Source of the DNA: Streptomyces sp. T12
GTDB taxonomy: Bacteria > Actinomycetota > Actinomycetes > Streptomycetales > Streptomycetaceae
Length of the DNA: 64,000 nucleotides
Assembly (NCBI RefSeq): GCF_028736035.1
Contig: NZ_CP117866.1
Span: 558,001-622,000 of the forward strand
Reading direction: 5' to 3'
Shown here in pieces: positions 50,725 to 59,936 of this stretch. Below the pieces are notes generated by a model. That model was not told the DNA's origin and ran no database searches. It saw only the letters and a list, made by a program, of their open reading frames with translations. The first letter of the stretch is position 1; each line of letters starts with the position of its first letter. A program made the position numbers and the translations under genes.

Positions 50725-52146
50725 ATGACCACATGGAGGCGGACCATCTTGAACGGCAGGCGCGTGAGGATTCCCGCGGCACTCGCTCTGGGGGCGGTGA
50801 TGGTCTTCGGATGCGGTCACCCTCCCGCCCTGACAGCCGAGGCAGCCGAGCCAACCCACACCGAAACCGGCATCGCGCTGGCGAATCAGAAGCGTCTCTC
50901 GCCGCGGCTCAGCGAGCTGACCTTCACCTCGTCCGCGCTCGACGGCACGACCAAGGTGCGTGTACTGCTCCCCCGCGGCTACGACGCGCAGAAGGGGCGC
51001 CGTTACCCCGTGCTGTACCTCTACCACGGTGGAGGGCAGAGCGCTGCGAGCTGGACACAGGACGGTGCCGCGGAGGAGATCACGGCCGGCCTGCCCGCGA
51101 TCGTGGTGATGCCGGACGCCGGCTCCACGGAGTGGTATGCCGACTGGTGGAACAACGGTCACCGCGGTCGGCCGATGTGGGAGACCTTCCACATCAACAG
51201 GCTCCTCCCCTGGGTGGACGAGCACTACCGCACGATCCCCGAGCGCGGGGCGCGGGCTGCCGCCGGACTGTCGATGGGCGGGTTCGGGGCCGTCTCGTAC
51301 GCCGCCCGGCACCCCGACCTCTTCGGTGCCGTCGGCTCGTTCTCCGGCGACGTCGACCACCGGAACGTCCAGATGCGCACCATCATCGAGCAGCTCCACC
51401 CCTCCCTCTGGGGCCCGCGGGCGACGCAGGAAGTCCGCTGGCGCGGGGACAACCCCTGGGACCTGGCGGCCAATCTGGCCCACACGGACGTGTCCCTGTA
51501 CACGGGCAACGGACGACCCCGGCGCGACGGCGAGGCCGTGGACCCCACGGAACAAAGAATCCGGCAGGAAAACGTGTCCTTCCACGAGCGCCTGCTGGAT
51601 CTCGACATCCGGCACCGGTGGCACGACTACGGACCCGGCAGCCACACATGGCCCTACTGGCAGGCCGACCTCCGAGGCTGGATACCGCACCTGAAGTCCT
51701 ACTTCGCCCGCCACTCGCAGCACCGCGCCACTCCCCGGTCGTTCACCTTCTCGTCGATCAGGCCGCAGTACAGCGCCTACGGCTGGACCGTACGGATGCG
51801 GCGGGACGTCACCGAGTTCAGTGCGCTGAACGTTGCGCGCCAGCGCCGCTTCACGGTGGTCGGAAACGGCTCGGCCACGGTACTGACGCCCTCACTGGCT
51901 CGACCGGGCACGCGGTATCACGTCACGATCCGCGACCACGCTGGCGCTTCAGCGCGGTCGGCCACCGCCGACGCCCAGGGGCGCTTGACGATTCCGCTCA
52001 CACTGGGCCCCGGCAACCCTCACCAGCAGTACTCGCCGCGGGCCGAGACGTCGAGCACGGGCCCCAGCCCTGACCACGTGCCGTTCCACACCAGGGGTAA
52101 CAGCTCCCGCTTCAACCGGGCCGAGGTGACGATCCTCCCGCGTTGA
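50725..52146 (+). CDS. Exported esterase, CE1/antigen-85-like family
   Basis: 473-residue exported alpha/beta hydrolase. The N-terminal RRVRIPAALALGAVMVFGC looks like a lipoprotein signal. The catalytic domain (about residues 60-340) has PVLYLYHGGGQSAASW, nucleophile S183 in AGLSMGGFGA and a histidine in GPGSHTWPYW, as in feruloyl esterases of CE1 and mycolyltransferase-like enzymes. About 130 C-terminal residues form a beta-rich domain. The ATG at 50725 has only a weak ribosome binding site (GAAGCG). Hydrolysis of a hydroxycinnamoyl or acyl ester of the wall is plausible given the surroundings. Confidence 0.82.
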   Translation: MTTWRRTILNGRRVRIPAALALGAVMVFGCGHPPALTAEAAEPTHTETGIALANQKRLSPRLSELTFTSSALDGTTKVRVLLPRGYDAQKGRRYPVLYLYHGGGQSAASWTQDGAAEEITAGLPAIVVMPDAGSTEWYADWWNNGHRGRPMWETFHINRLLPWVDEHYRTIPERGARAAAGLSMGGFGAVSYAARHPDLFGAVGSFSGDVDHRNVQMRTIIEQLHPSLWGPRATQEVRWRGDNPWDLAANLAHTDVSLYTGNGRPRRDGEAVDPTEQRIRQENVSFHERLLDLDIRHRWHDYGPGSHTWPYWQADLRGWIPHLKSYFARHSQHRATPRSFTFSSIRPQYSAYGWTVRMRRDVTEFSALNVARQRRFTVVGNGSATVLTPSLARPGTRYHVTIRDHAGASARSATADAQGRLTIPLTLGPGNPHQQYSPRAETSSTGPSPDHVPFHTRGNSSRFNRAEVTILPR

Positions 52147-52222
52147 GATCTGCGCACATCCCGGCACCGGGCAAGGCCCCGCCGCTTGAGCGACTCGGAC
52201 GGACCTCACTATCGTCTTGCCC

Positions 52223-52239
52223 AGAGGTGAGACACCTCT
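52223..52239. promoter_or_regulatory. TetR operator before the second TetR gene
   Basis: AGAGGTG-AGA-CACCTCT is a perfect 7+7 inverted repeat 5 bases before the chosen ATG 52245 and just after a TATCGT -10-like box (52211-52216). Its place over the transcription start points to autorepression by the TetR protein that follows. Confidence 0.55.
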
Positions 52240-52244
52240 CTCCG

Positions 52245-52880
52245 ATGAGGCATCCCGGGAGGCTCCCCCTGACGGTCAAGAACGAGGAACAGGGTGCTGG
52301 GCGCGGCATGCGCCGCGACGCGGTCCGCAACCGGCGCAAGCTCCTGGAGGCCGTGGGGGAAGCCCTCAGGACCGAGCCCGGCGCGATGACCATGGCGGTC
52401 ATCGCGGAGCGGGCCGACCTGTCGCTGGCCACGGCCTACCGGTACTTCCCGTCGGTCGAGGAGCTCCTCAAGGCCTACCTGCTCGGCGTGATCGTCCAGC
52501 TGCGCAACTACAGCCACGACTGCCCCAAGACCGGCCCGGACCTGTTCGAGGAGGTCGTCCGGGAGTGGGCTCGTCTGGTCCGCAGCTACGGCCCCGCCAT
52601 GGTCCAGATCCGATCGCGCACGGGGTTCCTCACCCGCCTGCGCGACAACGACGAGGTGATCACCCCGGTCCGGGACGCCTGGGAGCGCCCCATTCGCAGT
52701 GTGATGAGGCGCCTGGACGTGCCGGATGAGCATTTCGATCACGCGTTGTTCCTGTACAACGCCATGTTCGATCCACGCGAGATCCTGGACCTGATCAGCA
52801 CCGGCCTCCCGGAGGAGGAAGCGATCAGCCGTCTGACGGCGGCCTACTACGGGGCTCTCCAGGGCTGGGCCGGCGCCTGA
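52245..52880 (+). CDS. TetR-family transcriptional regulator
   Basis: 211-residue regulator with HTH TMAVIAERADLSLATAYRYF and a ligand domain with a long helix run (PDLFEEVVREWARLVRSYGP). The start is uncertain: ATG 52245 gives a 21-residue basic leader and ATG 52308 begins right at the first helix. It sits between the exported esterase (same strand) and an aminotransferase. An inverted repeat in front of it suggests autoregulation. Its other targets cannot be told from sequence. Confidence 0.85.
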   Translation: MRHPGRLPLTVKNEEQGAGRGMRRDAVRNRRKLLEAVGEALRTEPGAMTMAVIAERADLSLATAYRYFPSVEELLKAYLLGVIVQLRNYSHDCPKTGPDLFEEVVREWARLVRSYGPAMVQIRSRTGFLTRLRDNDEVITPVRDAWERPIRSVMRRLDVPDEHFDHALFLYNAMFDPREILDLISTGLPEEEAISRLTAAYYGALQGWAGA

Positions 52881-53029
52881 GGCACACGATCGGCAGCCGG
52901 TGAGGGGCGGCTCCCCCTGGGGGCCGTAGCTCAGCACCAGGAACCAACCACCCACGGCATCTGCGGTGGGCTTCAGGCATGCCCATGTGCAACCACCTGC
53001 CTACGGCCGATCCAGCCGCGCCCCCACCC

Positions 53030-53062
53030 TTGAACCGCTCATCACGATGTGAGAATGTTCTC
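53030..53062 (+). promoter_or_regulatory. Aminotransferase promoter with GAGAA-TG-TTCTC operator
   Basis: TTGAAC (53030-53035) and GAGAAT (53051-53056) are spaced by 15 bases. The -10 box is part of the perfect 12-base palindrome GAGAATGTTCTC (53051-53062). It lies 35 bases before the aminotransferase start. Confidence 0.45.
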
Positions 53063-53097
53063 GCACTTTACATCCGTCGTGACCCCCTGGAGATCGG

Positions 53098-54255
53098 ATG
53101 AGCGCCCTCCCCTCCCGAACGGCCAGCTCTCTCCCGGAACGCATCAGAGCAGCGTCGAGGCGACCCAGAACACTGGGCGGTGCGGTGCCGGGCGCCATCT
53201 CTCTGGCCATGGGTGAACCGGACAGCAACACACCGCAGCCAGTGGTGGAGGCTGCCGTCCGGGCGTTGCGCGCCGGTCGCACTCGTTACTCGCAGATCAC
53301 AGGGTCGCCGGATCTCCGGCAGGAGATCGCCTCCCACCTGGCGCGTTTCCAGGGCCTCGGGGTCGACCCGGCGAATGTCGTCGTCACTCACGGAGGCAGC
53401 GCCGGCCTCGCAGCCACCGTCCTCGCTCTGCTGAACCCGGGCGATCGAGTGCTGCTCCCCGAACCGACCTACTCCCTGTACGCGGACCACGCGGCCATGG
53501 CAGGGGCCAAGGCCGAGTGGATCTCCACGCGGCCTGACGGCTCGATCGACCTGCACAAACTCGCGGCGGCCGCAGCGGGTGCCCGCATGCTCATCCTGTG
53601 CAATCCCGTGAACCCCACCGGAATGGTGTTCTCCAAGGCCGATATCGAAGGAGTCGGCGCCATTCTCCGCGATCACCCCGACCTCTACCTCCTGTCGGAC
53701 GAGGCATACAGCGACATCGTCTTCGACGAGATCGCGTTCACCTCGGCATCTGAACTGATCTCCGTGCGGGACCGGGTGGTGCTCTCCGGCACGTTCTCCA
53801 AGTCGTACTCGATGACCGGCTGGCGCATCGGTTTCATCTGCGCCGCCGCCGCTGTCGCCGAAAAGATCAACCTCGTTCACCGCACGATCAACGGGCCTCT
53901 GAACACCTTCGTCCAGGACGCAGCCGTCGAGGCGCTACGCATTCCCGACAAAGATCTGCACGCACTCTCGGCGCGCTTCCAGCGCCGCCGAGATCTGGTC
54001 ATGCAGCACCTCGACGGTCTCGATGCGGTGAGCGTCGTCCGGCCTCTCGGAGCGTTCTACGCATTCCCCCGTATCGACAGCGCCCTGTCCTCCGTCGAAC
54101 TCGTGCAACGGCTCGCCGACGGAGGTGTGCTCGTACGCGCCGGGTCCGAATTCGGCCCGTCGGGCGAGGGACACGTACGCCTGTCCTTCGCCACGGACGA
54201 GGCCGCACTCGAAGAGGGTCTGCGCCGCTTTACGCACGTCATCAACGCGCTTTAG
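53098..54255 (+). CDS. PLP-dependent aminotransferase, class I/II
   Basis: 385-residue fold-type I aminotransferase. Landmarks are SLAMGEPDSNTPQPV, THGGSAGLAATVLALLNPGD, LCNPVNPTGMVFS (asparagine stacking on PLP), LLSDEAYSDIVFD and the Schiff-base lysine in GTFSKSYSMTGWRIGF; the substrate-binding arginine is in HVRLSFA. ATG 53098 follows GGAGATCG. It stands alone, upstream of the sugar operon, with its own palindrome-marked promoter. Aspartate- or aromatic-type specificity cannot be decided. Confidence 0.88.
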   Translation: MSALPSRTASSLPERIRAASRRPRTLGGAVPGAISLAMGEPDSNTPQPVVEAAVRALRAGRTRYSQITGSPDLRQEIASHLARFQGLGVDPANVVVTHGGSAGLAATVLALLNPGDRVLLPEPTYSLYADHAAMAGAKAEWISTRPDGSIDLHKLAAAAAGARMLILCNPVNPTGMVFSKADIEGVGAILRDHPDLYLLSDEAYSDIVFDEIAFTSASELISVRDRVVLSGTFSKSYSMTGWRIGFICAAAAVAEKINLVHRTINGPLNTFVQDAAVEALRIPDKDLHALSARFQRRRDLVMQHLDGLDAVSVVRPLGAFYAFPRIDSALSSVELVQRLADGGVLVRAGSEFGPSGEGHVRLSFATDEAALEEGLRRFTHVINAL

Positions 54256-54732
54256 CACTGCCCCTCGATTTCGATCACATATCAGCTCGGCCGACAGCGC
54301 ACATACACATAGACCCCGGAGATCTCGAGTGCGCCACAGAGGTCCCGAAGTCCGTGCTGCCCAGCAACCCTTTCAGCGAAGAGCCAAGCTCTTCACCAAA
54401 AGTCGACGAGAAAGCGTTGACAGGCGGCGCACCCGGCCCCATAGTCGACGCAACTGAGATTCGCTTCGCACTTCAGAGTGAGCCGCTCGGTTCGAACGCA
54501 AGCACTCCGAGCCTCGGACGCTGCTCTGCGGTGCCAGTGCATCACCTAGGCCAGACGGGCCAACAAGGGCTGGCGCACACCTCAAGTGAAACCCCAATCG
54601 CAAGCCGTTCGGCAGTGTTCGTAGGGATGAGTCCCCGATGGCGGGAAGCTCTCAACGACTCCGTGCGCGACACGCCGCTCGCAGATCAACCGGCAGGCTC
54701 CGCAAGGCGGACGGCCGACGGAAGGAGTTCCC
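54256..54732. promoter_or_regulatory. Control region of the glycoside-uptake operon
   Basis: This 477-base gap has no recognisable gene. TTGACA at 54416-54421 and CATAGT at 54439-54444 are spaced by 17 bases and are the best promoter match. GAAAGCG directly before the -35 box could be a LacI-type half-site, but no full palindrome is present. The leader to the binding-protein gene would be nearly 300 bases. Confidence 0.45.
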
Positions 54733-56040
54733 ATGGCTTCACGGTGGGTGAAGGGGGCTGGGGTCATGTTGGCCGTTGCCTCGCTCGTCACGCTTAGCGC
54801 CTGTAGCGGTTCCGGCGACTCGGGCGGTTCGAGTTCCGGCGGCAAGCCGGTGACGGTGGAGTTCTGGGGGGCGGCGGTCGGCCTCGACAAGTCCGTGGCG
54901 CTGTGGAACAAGTCCCACCCCGACATCAAGGTCAAGTACAGCCAGATCCCGGCGGGCAGCATCGGCGGCTACGCCAAGATGCAGAACGCGGTGAAGGCCG
55001 GCAACGCGCCCTGCCTCGGACAGGTGGGCTACGACACCCTGTCGAACTTCATCGCCACCGGCGCGCTGGAGGACATCCACGAGTACGCCGATGCCAGCAA
55101 GGACAAGTTCGTGCCGTGGACCTGGCAGATGTCCAGCGTCGGCGACAGGGTGTTCGGCATCCCGGTCGACACCGGGCCCATGGCGATGTACTACCGCACC
55201 GACCTGTTCAAGAAGTACAAGATCTCGCCACCGAAGACCTGGGACGATTTCGCCGCGGCCGCGCAGAAGGTGCACAGCGCCAACCCCTCGGCCTACCTGA
55301 CGACCACGCCGCAGGACGCCTATGACCTGGGGGCGCTGACCTGGCAGGCCGGAGGCAAGTGGTTCGGTACCGCGAACGACCGGTGGCAGGTGACCATCGA
55401 CAACCCGCAGACGAGCAAGGTCGCGCAGTACTGGCAGGGCCTGCTGGACAAGAAGCTGGTCACCAGTGACCCGATGCTGGACACGGCCTGGTTCAAGAAG
55501 GTGCAGGACGGGCAGTTGCTGTCGCTCGTCAGCGCCGTGTGGGCGGCTCCGCTGATCTCCAAGAACCTGCCCGAGCTGTCCGGCAAGTGGGCCGTGGCTC
55601 CCATGCCCCAGTGGTCCGCCGGGCAGAAGGCGGCCGGTAACCGCGGAGGCTCGGCGACCGTGGTGCTCAAGGGGTGCGAGCACCCGAAGGAAGCCACGGA
55701 GTTCGCGACCTGGATGAGCACCGACAGCGACAGCGTCACCAGTCTGATCAAGAACACGGGCATCTACCCGGCCGCTACGAGCGGACAGCAGCTGCCTGCC
55801 GTGGACCAGCCGTCGGCGTACTTCGGTGGACAGAACATCTACGACGTGTTCAAGACAGCGGCCGCGAACACGAGCACAGGCTGGGTGTGGGGCCCGACGA
55901 TGAGCCAGGTTCAGTCCGACATGAAGGACGGGCTCAAGAAGGCCGGAGCCGGGCAGGGCACCATCCCGAAGACCGTCACCTCCGTCCAGGACAGCACCGT
56001 CGCGGCCATGAAGAGCCAGGGGCTGAGCGTCGGGAAGTGA
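54733..56040 (+). CDS. Sugar ABC transporter substrate-binding lipoprotein
   Basis: 435-residue solute-binding protein of a CUT1-type importer. The signal ends with the lipobox TLSACSGSG and a flexible Gly/Ser linker; the mature domain starts VTVEFWGAAVGLDKSVALWN and has FGIPVDTGPMAMYYRTDLF in the hinge. ATG follows GGAAGGAG. It is not closely similar to the binding protein at 7091. Two permease genes follow after 214 bases. The partner genes suggest a glycoside or modified sugar as ligand. Confidence 0.9.
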   Translation: MASRWVKGAGVMLAVASLVTLSACSGSGDSGGSSSGGKPVTVEFWGAAVGLDKSVALWNKSHPDIKVKYSQIPAGSIGGYAKMQNAVKAGNAPCLGQVGYDTLSNFIATGALEDIHEYADASKDKFVPWTWQMSSVGDRVFGIPVDTGPMAMYYRTDLFKKYKISPPKTWDDFAAAAQKVHSANPSAYLTTTPQDAYDLGALTWQAGGKWFGTANDRWQVTIDNPQTSKVAQYWQGLLDKKLVTSDPMLDTAWFKKVQDGQLLSLVSAVWAAPLISKNLPELSGKWAVAPMPQWSAGQKAAGNRGGSATVVLKGCEHPKEATEFATWMSTDSDSVTSLIKNTGIYPAATSGQQLPAVDQPSAYFGGQNIYDVFKTAAANTSTGWVWGPTMSQVQSDMKDGLKKAGAGQGTIPKTVTSVQDSTVAAMKSQGLSVGK

Positions 56041-56254
56041 CGCGGGCGGTGAACGACGGCGGGCGCCCGGCGGTCTTCCTGACCTGCCGGGCGCCGGCGC
56101 CGCGGCTTCACGCCCTCGGCCCCGGCATGCGGGGGTCCGTCCTCCCCCGTGCCACCACCGCCCGCGCCCCCGCAGGGCGACGACCAGCCCGACCAGCATC
56201 AATGACCAGCCGGTCCCTCACTTCACGGGACCACTTCACGAGCAAGGAGCAGGC

Positions 56255-57205
56255 ATGGCGACAAGAACGCCTGGCGACGCTCTCGCCCACCCCATCGCCG
56301 GCTCGGCAGCGAAGCGTGTCCCCGGCCGTGGCCACACTCGTTCCGCGGTGCTCTTCCTGGCACCGTTCGGGCTGCTGTTCACGGCGATGTTGCTCGCACC
56401 GATCGGCTACGCGGTGTACCAGAGCTTCTTCAGGACGCACCGCAGCGGCCTCGGACTGGGACCGTCGACGACTGTCTTCGCCGGGTTCGACAACTATGTG
56501 ACGGCTCTGCACGACAGCCGGTTCATGTCGTCGTTCCTGCGGGTGTTCACGCTCGGCATCGTGCAGGTGCCGGTGATGCTGGGCCTGGCGCTCCTGCTGG
56601 CGCTGCTGCTGGACTCGCGTGGCGCCGTGTTCAAGAAGTTCTTCCGGCAGATCTACTTCCTGCCCTACGCGCTGCCGGGCGTGATCGCCGCGATCATGTG
56701 GTCGTTCCTGTACGCACCGAGCGTCAGCCCGTTCACCGCTGCCCTGCGGCACGTCGGGCTCGAAGTGAACTTCCTGTCCGGCGACCTCGTGCTCGCCTCG
56801 ATCGGCAACATGATGACGTGGGCCTGGACCGGCTTCAACATGCTGATCATCTACTCGGCCTTGCAGGCGATCCCCGGCGAACTCACCGAAGCCGCTGTGA
56901 TGGACGGCTGTTCCGGGTGGCGGGTCGCCTGGCACGTGAAGATTCCCGCGGTACGGCCGGCGCTGATCCTCACCACCGTGTTCTCCATCATCGGTACCGC
57001 CCAGCTGTTCAACGAGCCCGCGGTGCTGAGTCAGGTCGCCCCGACCGTCTCCCCGACCTACACACCGATCCTGGCCACACAGCAGTCGGCGGACATCAAC
57101 AACTACAACTACGCGGCCACCCAGTCGGTCATCCTCGCCCTGCTGACCTTCGTGCTGTCGTTCGGCTTCCTCAAGTTCACCCAGCGGAAGGGCACCTTCG
57201 CATGA
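56255..57205 (+). CDS. Sugar ABC transporter permease, MalF type
   Basis: 316-residue inner-membrane permease with six predicted helices; the first is RSAVLFLAPFGLLFTAMLLA. The EAA loop reads EAAVMDGCSGWRVAWHVKIP. ATG 56255 follows GCAAGGAGCAGGC. Its stop overlaps the start of the next permease (ATGA), so the two are translationally coupled. As in the first importer, no ATPase gene is present. Confidence 0.9.
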   Translation: MATRTPGDALAHPIAGSAAKRVPGRGHTRSAVLFLAPFGLLFTAMLLAPIGYAVYQSFFRTHRSGLGLGPSTTVFAGFDNYVTALHDSRFMSSFLRVFTLGIVQVPVMLGLALLLALLLDSRGAVFKKFFRQIYFLPYALPGVIAAIMWSFLYAPSVSPFTAALRHVGLEVNFLSGDLVLASIGNMMTWAWTGFNMLIIYSALQAIPGELTEAAVMDGCSGWRVAWHVKIPAVRPALILTTVFSIIGTAQLFNEPAVLSQVAPTVSPTYTPILATQQSADINNYNYAATQSVILALLTFVLSFGFLKFTQRKGTFA

Positions 57206-58095
57206 CGACCGTCACTCCCTCAGCAGCACGTGCCGCCGCCGGGCCTCCCGGGCGACTGCGTACGTCATCGCTGGCCGGCCGGGCGGGCGTGTTCGCGGTC
57301 ATGGCGCTCTTCGCCCTGTACACGCTCATCCCGGTCTGGTGGCTGCTGGTCACCGCGACGAAGAACAGCGGCTACCTGTTCACCACGAACGGGCTGTGGT
57401 TCTCCCACTTCGACCTGTGGACCAACATCCGTGACGTCTTCCAGGAACAGGACGGCATCTTCGCCCGATGGCTGCTGAACAGCGCCCTCTACAGCATCGG
57501 CGGCGCGGCGGTGAGCACGACGCTGTCCGCCATGGCCGGGTACGCGCTGGCCAAGTACCCCTTCCGCGGTCGCGACCTGACCTTCAACGTCATCCTCGGC
57601 GCCGTCCTGATCCCGGACGTCATGTTCGCGCTGCCCCTGTACCTGATGTTCAGTCAGGTCCACCTCGTCAACACCTACTGGGCCGTCTTCCTGCCCAGCG
57701 TCGTCAGCCCGTTCGGGGTCTACCTGTCGCGCATCTACGCCGGAGCGTCGGTACCGGACGAACTGATCGAGGCCGCGCGACTCGACGGTGCCGGCGAGGC
57801 CCGGATCTTCTGGCGGGTCGCCATGCCGATCATGTCGCCCGCGCTGGTCACCATCTTCCTGTTCCAGTTCGTCAGCATCTGGAACAACTACCTGCTGCCC
57901 CTGCTCATGCTCAACAGCGACGAACTCCAGCCGGTCACCGTCGGGCTGGCCAACTGGAGGGAAGGGGTGAACCAAGGCATCCCCTACAACATCACCATCA
58001 CCGGCGCGTTCCTCTCGGTGATCCCTCTGATCGTCGCGTTTCTCGTCTTGCAGCGGTTCTGGCGCTCCGGACTGGCCGCCGGGAGCGTGAAGTAG
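57202..58095 (+). CDS. Sugar ABC transporter permease, MalG type
   Basis: 297-residue partner permease. The first helix is VFAVMALFALYTLIPVWWLL, and the EAA loop is EAARLDGAGEARIFWRVAMP. ATG 57202 is the overlap start with the upstream gene. It ends RSGLAAGSVK, a tail typical of MalG-type sugar permeases. An intergenic space of 114 bases follows before the esterase gene on the same strand. Confidence 0.9.
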   Translation: MTTVTPSAARAAAGPPGRLRTSSLAGRAGVFAVMALFALYTLIPVWWLLVTATKNSGYLFTTNGLWFSHFDLWTNIRDVFQEQDGIFARWLLNSALYSIGGAAVSTTLSAMAGYALAKYPFRGRDLTFNVILGAVLIPDVMFALPLYLMFSQVHLVNTYWAVFLPSVVSPFGVYLSRIYAGASVPDELIEAARLDGAGEARIFWRVAMPIMSPALVTIFLFQFVSIWNNYLLPLLMLNSDELQPVTVGLANWREGVNQGIPYNITITGAFLSVIPLIVAFLVLQRFWRSGLAAGSVK

Positions 58096-58209
58096 GCCTG
58101 CCCGCCCGGCAATTCCGGCCGGCCACGAGGCTGAGCGAACATCCCCCGCCGCCGCCCGCCTACGCGCGCTGCACCCGATTCCCCCCGCACCCCTGGAGAC
58201 CCGACCCTG

Positions 58210-59199
58210 ATGGCCCTGCACCCCAGCATCTCCGCCCGGCTCAGCCTGATCGAGGACCTCCCGTCCTGGCGCGAGGCACTCGCCGATCCGGCTGTGCAAC
58301 CGCGCCTCCAGGAATACCGGACCTGGGAGGCGGCTCCGGCACTGCCCTCCGTCGAAACCAGCGACGAGAGCATTCCCGGCCCGCACGGCCCGACAACCGT
58401 CCGCGTCTACCGACCGCCGTCAGCACCGCAGCGGCCTCGCCCCGGCCTGGTCTGGGTGCACGGCGGCGGATGGGTCTTCGGCGATCTCGACATGCACGAG
58501 GCCGACTGGACCGCCCGCGAGGTGTGCGCCAGGGCCGATGCCGTGGTCGTGAGCGTGGACTACCGGCTCGCGGTCGACGGCGTGACGTATCCGGTGCCGC
58601 ACGACGACGTCGTGGCGGGCGTCCGATGGGTGCGCGAGAACGCCGCGGTGCTCGGCATCGAACCGGCGCGGCTCACCGTCGGTGGCGCGAGCGCGGGGGC
58701 GAACCTCGCCGCAGGAGCCGTACTTCGCCTGCGGGACGACGACAACTGGCTGCCCGCCACCCTGGTACTGGCCTATGCGACCATGCACTCCGTCTCGCCG
58801 CCCCTCGCGCCGCCGCTGGCCGAGGCGTTCGCGCCGTTGCCGCGCATGGTCCGGATCCTGCCGAAGGACGTGACCGAGATGACGGCCAACTACCTGGGCG
58901 GCACGCCGGATCCGCACGGCTACGCCTTCCCCGCGGGCGCCGTCCTGGACGGACTCTGTCCCACCCTGGTACTCGACGCCGAGTACGACGATCTGCGCGC
59001 CAGCAGCGAGGCGTTCGCGGCCGCACTCGTGAAGTCGGGCGTACCCGTGCGGCATGTCACGGTGCCCGGAGTACTGCACGGCTTCCTGAACCTGCCCTCT
59101 TCAGTTGAACCGGTGGACCAGGCGCTCGCTGTCCTGGCCGAGACGGTGGCAACGGCTCATGCGGGAGAACTCTCGCCGGACCAGGGAGAACGCGGATGA
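58210..59199 (+). CDS. Alpha/beta hydrolase, hormone-sensitive-lipase type esterase
   Basis: 329-residue cytoplasmic esterase without a signal peptide. It has the oxyanion motif VHGGGWVFGD, nucleophile S161 in GGASAGANLA, acid D260 in LDAEYDDLR and H290 in VLHGFLN, the complete family set. The start ATG follows CTGGAGA. The next gene starts before its end (ATGA overlap). Within the operon it may remove an acyl group from the imported glycoside before or after the sugar-modifying steps. Confidence 0.88.
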   Translation: MALHPSISARLSLIEDLPSWREALADPAVQPRLQEYRTWEAAPALPSVETSDESIPGPHGPTTVRVYRPPSAPQRPRPGLVWVHGGGWVFGDLDMHEADWTAREVCARADAVVVSVDYRLAVDGVTYPVPHDDVVAGVRWVRENAAVLGIEPARLTVGGASAGANLAAGAVLRLRDDDNWLPATLVLAYATMHSVSPPLAPPLAEAFAPLPRMVRILPKDVTEMTANYLGGTPDPHGYAFPAGAVLDGLCPTLVLDAEYDDLRASSEAFAAALVKSGVPVRHVTVPGVLHGFLNLPSSVEPVDQALAVLAETVATAHAGELSPDQGERG

Positions 59200-59936
59200 C
59201 GGAGCGCCTGTACTCAGTGCAGCTCTATACGCTGCGCAACGCCATCACGACCGATCTCCCTGGGACGCTGGCGCGCGTCGCCGCGATGGGATTCGAGAAC
59301 GTGGAGCTGTGGAGGTTCGAGCAGTACCGCGACGCGTACCGGCGTGCGCTGGCCGAGACACCTCTGTGCCCGCTCAGCGCACACGCGAGCCTTGTCGATG
59401 GAAATGCCTCCGCGGCTGTCCGCGTGGCAGCAGAGTTCGGAATCGGCACGCTCATCGAACCGCACATCATCGCTCAGCGCTGGACCACTCGGGCGGACAT
59501 CGAAGCGGCAGCCGCGAGTCTGAACGCCGTCGCGAGGCTTGCCCGGGACGCAGGCGTCACCATCGGGTACCACAACCACGACCATGAGGTCCGTCAGGGC
59601 TTCGGCGGCAGGACCGGCCTCGAAGTCTTCGCGGAGGCGCTGGACGAGGACGTCGTCCTGGAACTCGACACCTTCTGGGCCGAGGTCGGTGGCGCTTCCG
59701 CCGTGGAGTTGATCTCCCGGCTCGGGGCGCGCGTCAAGTTCCTGCACCTCAAGGACGGCCCGTACACCACAGCCCTCCTGGAGCAGCAGCCGGTCGGCCA
59801 GGGTGCGATGCCGGTGGCGGACATCCTGAAGGCCGCACCGGACGCGGTCCGCGTCGTGGAACTGGACGACTACGTGGGCGACCCGTTCGAAGCCGTGCAG
59901 CAGAGCCTGCGTTATCTGGTGGAGGTCGACCGGTGA
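59196..59936 (+). CDS. Sugar phosphate isomerase/epimerase-like TIM barrel protein
   Basis: 246-residue xylose-isomerase-like (AP endonuclease family 2) TIM barrel. It has YSVQLYTLRNAITTDLP at the start and metal-site regions GYHNHDHEVR, VLELDTFWAEVGG, FLHLKDG and VVELDDY, which give the usual Glu/Asp/His metal cluster. Related proteins include sugar epimerases, 3-keto-glycoside hydrolases and the C-glycoside deglycosidase subunit. It is coupled by overlap to both neighbours. Next to a Gfo/Idh dehydrogenase, a step on a 3-keto-sugar is a reasonable hypothesis. Confidence 0.85.
   Translation: MTERLYSVQLYTLRNAITTDLPGTLARVAAMGFENVELWRFEQYRDAYRRALAETPLCPLSAHASLVDGNASAAVRVAAEFGIGTLIEPHIIAQRWTTRADIEAAAASLNAVARLARDAGVTIGYHNHDHEVRQGFGGRTGLEVFAEALDEDVVLELDTFWAEVGGASAVELISRLGARVKFLHLKDGPYTTALLEQQPVGQGAMPVADILKAAPDAVRVVELDDYVGDPFEAVQQSLRYLVEVDR

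Noticed and set aside
52919..52975. tRNA-like start GGGGGCCGTAGCTCAG
   Set aside because: It imitates a tRNA acceptor and D-arm, but there is no anticodon stem, no GTTCRA T-loop and no matching acceptor end at the right distance.
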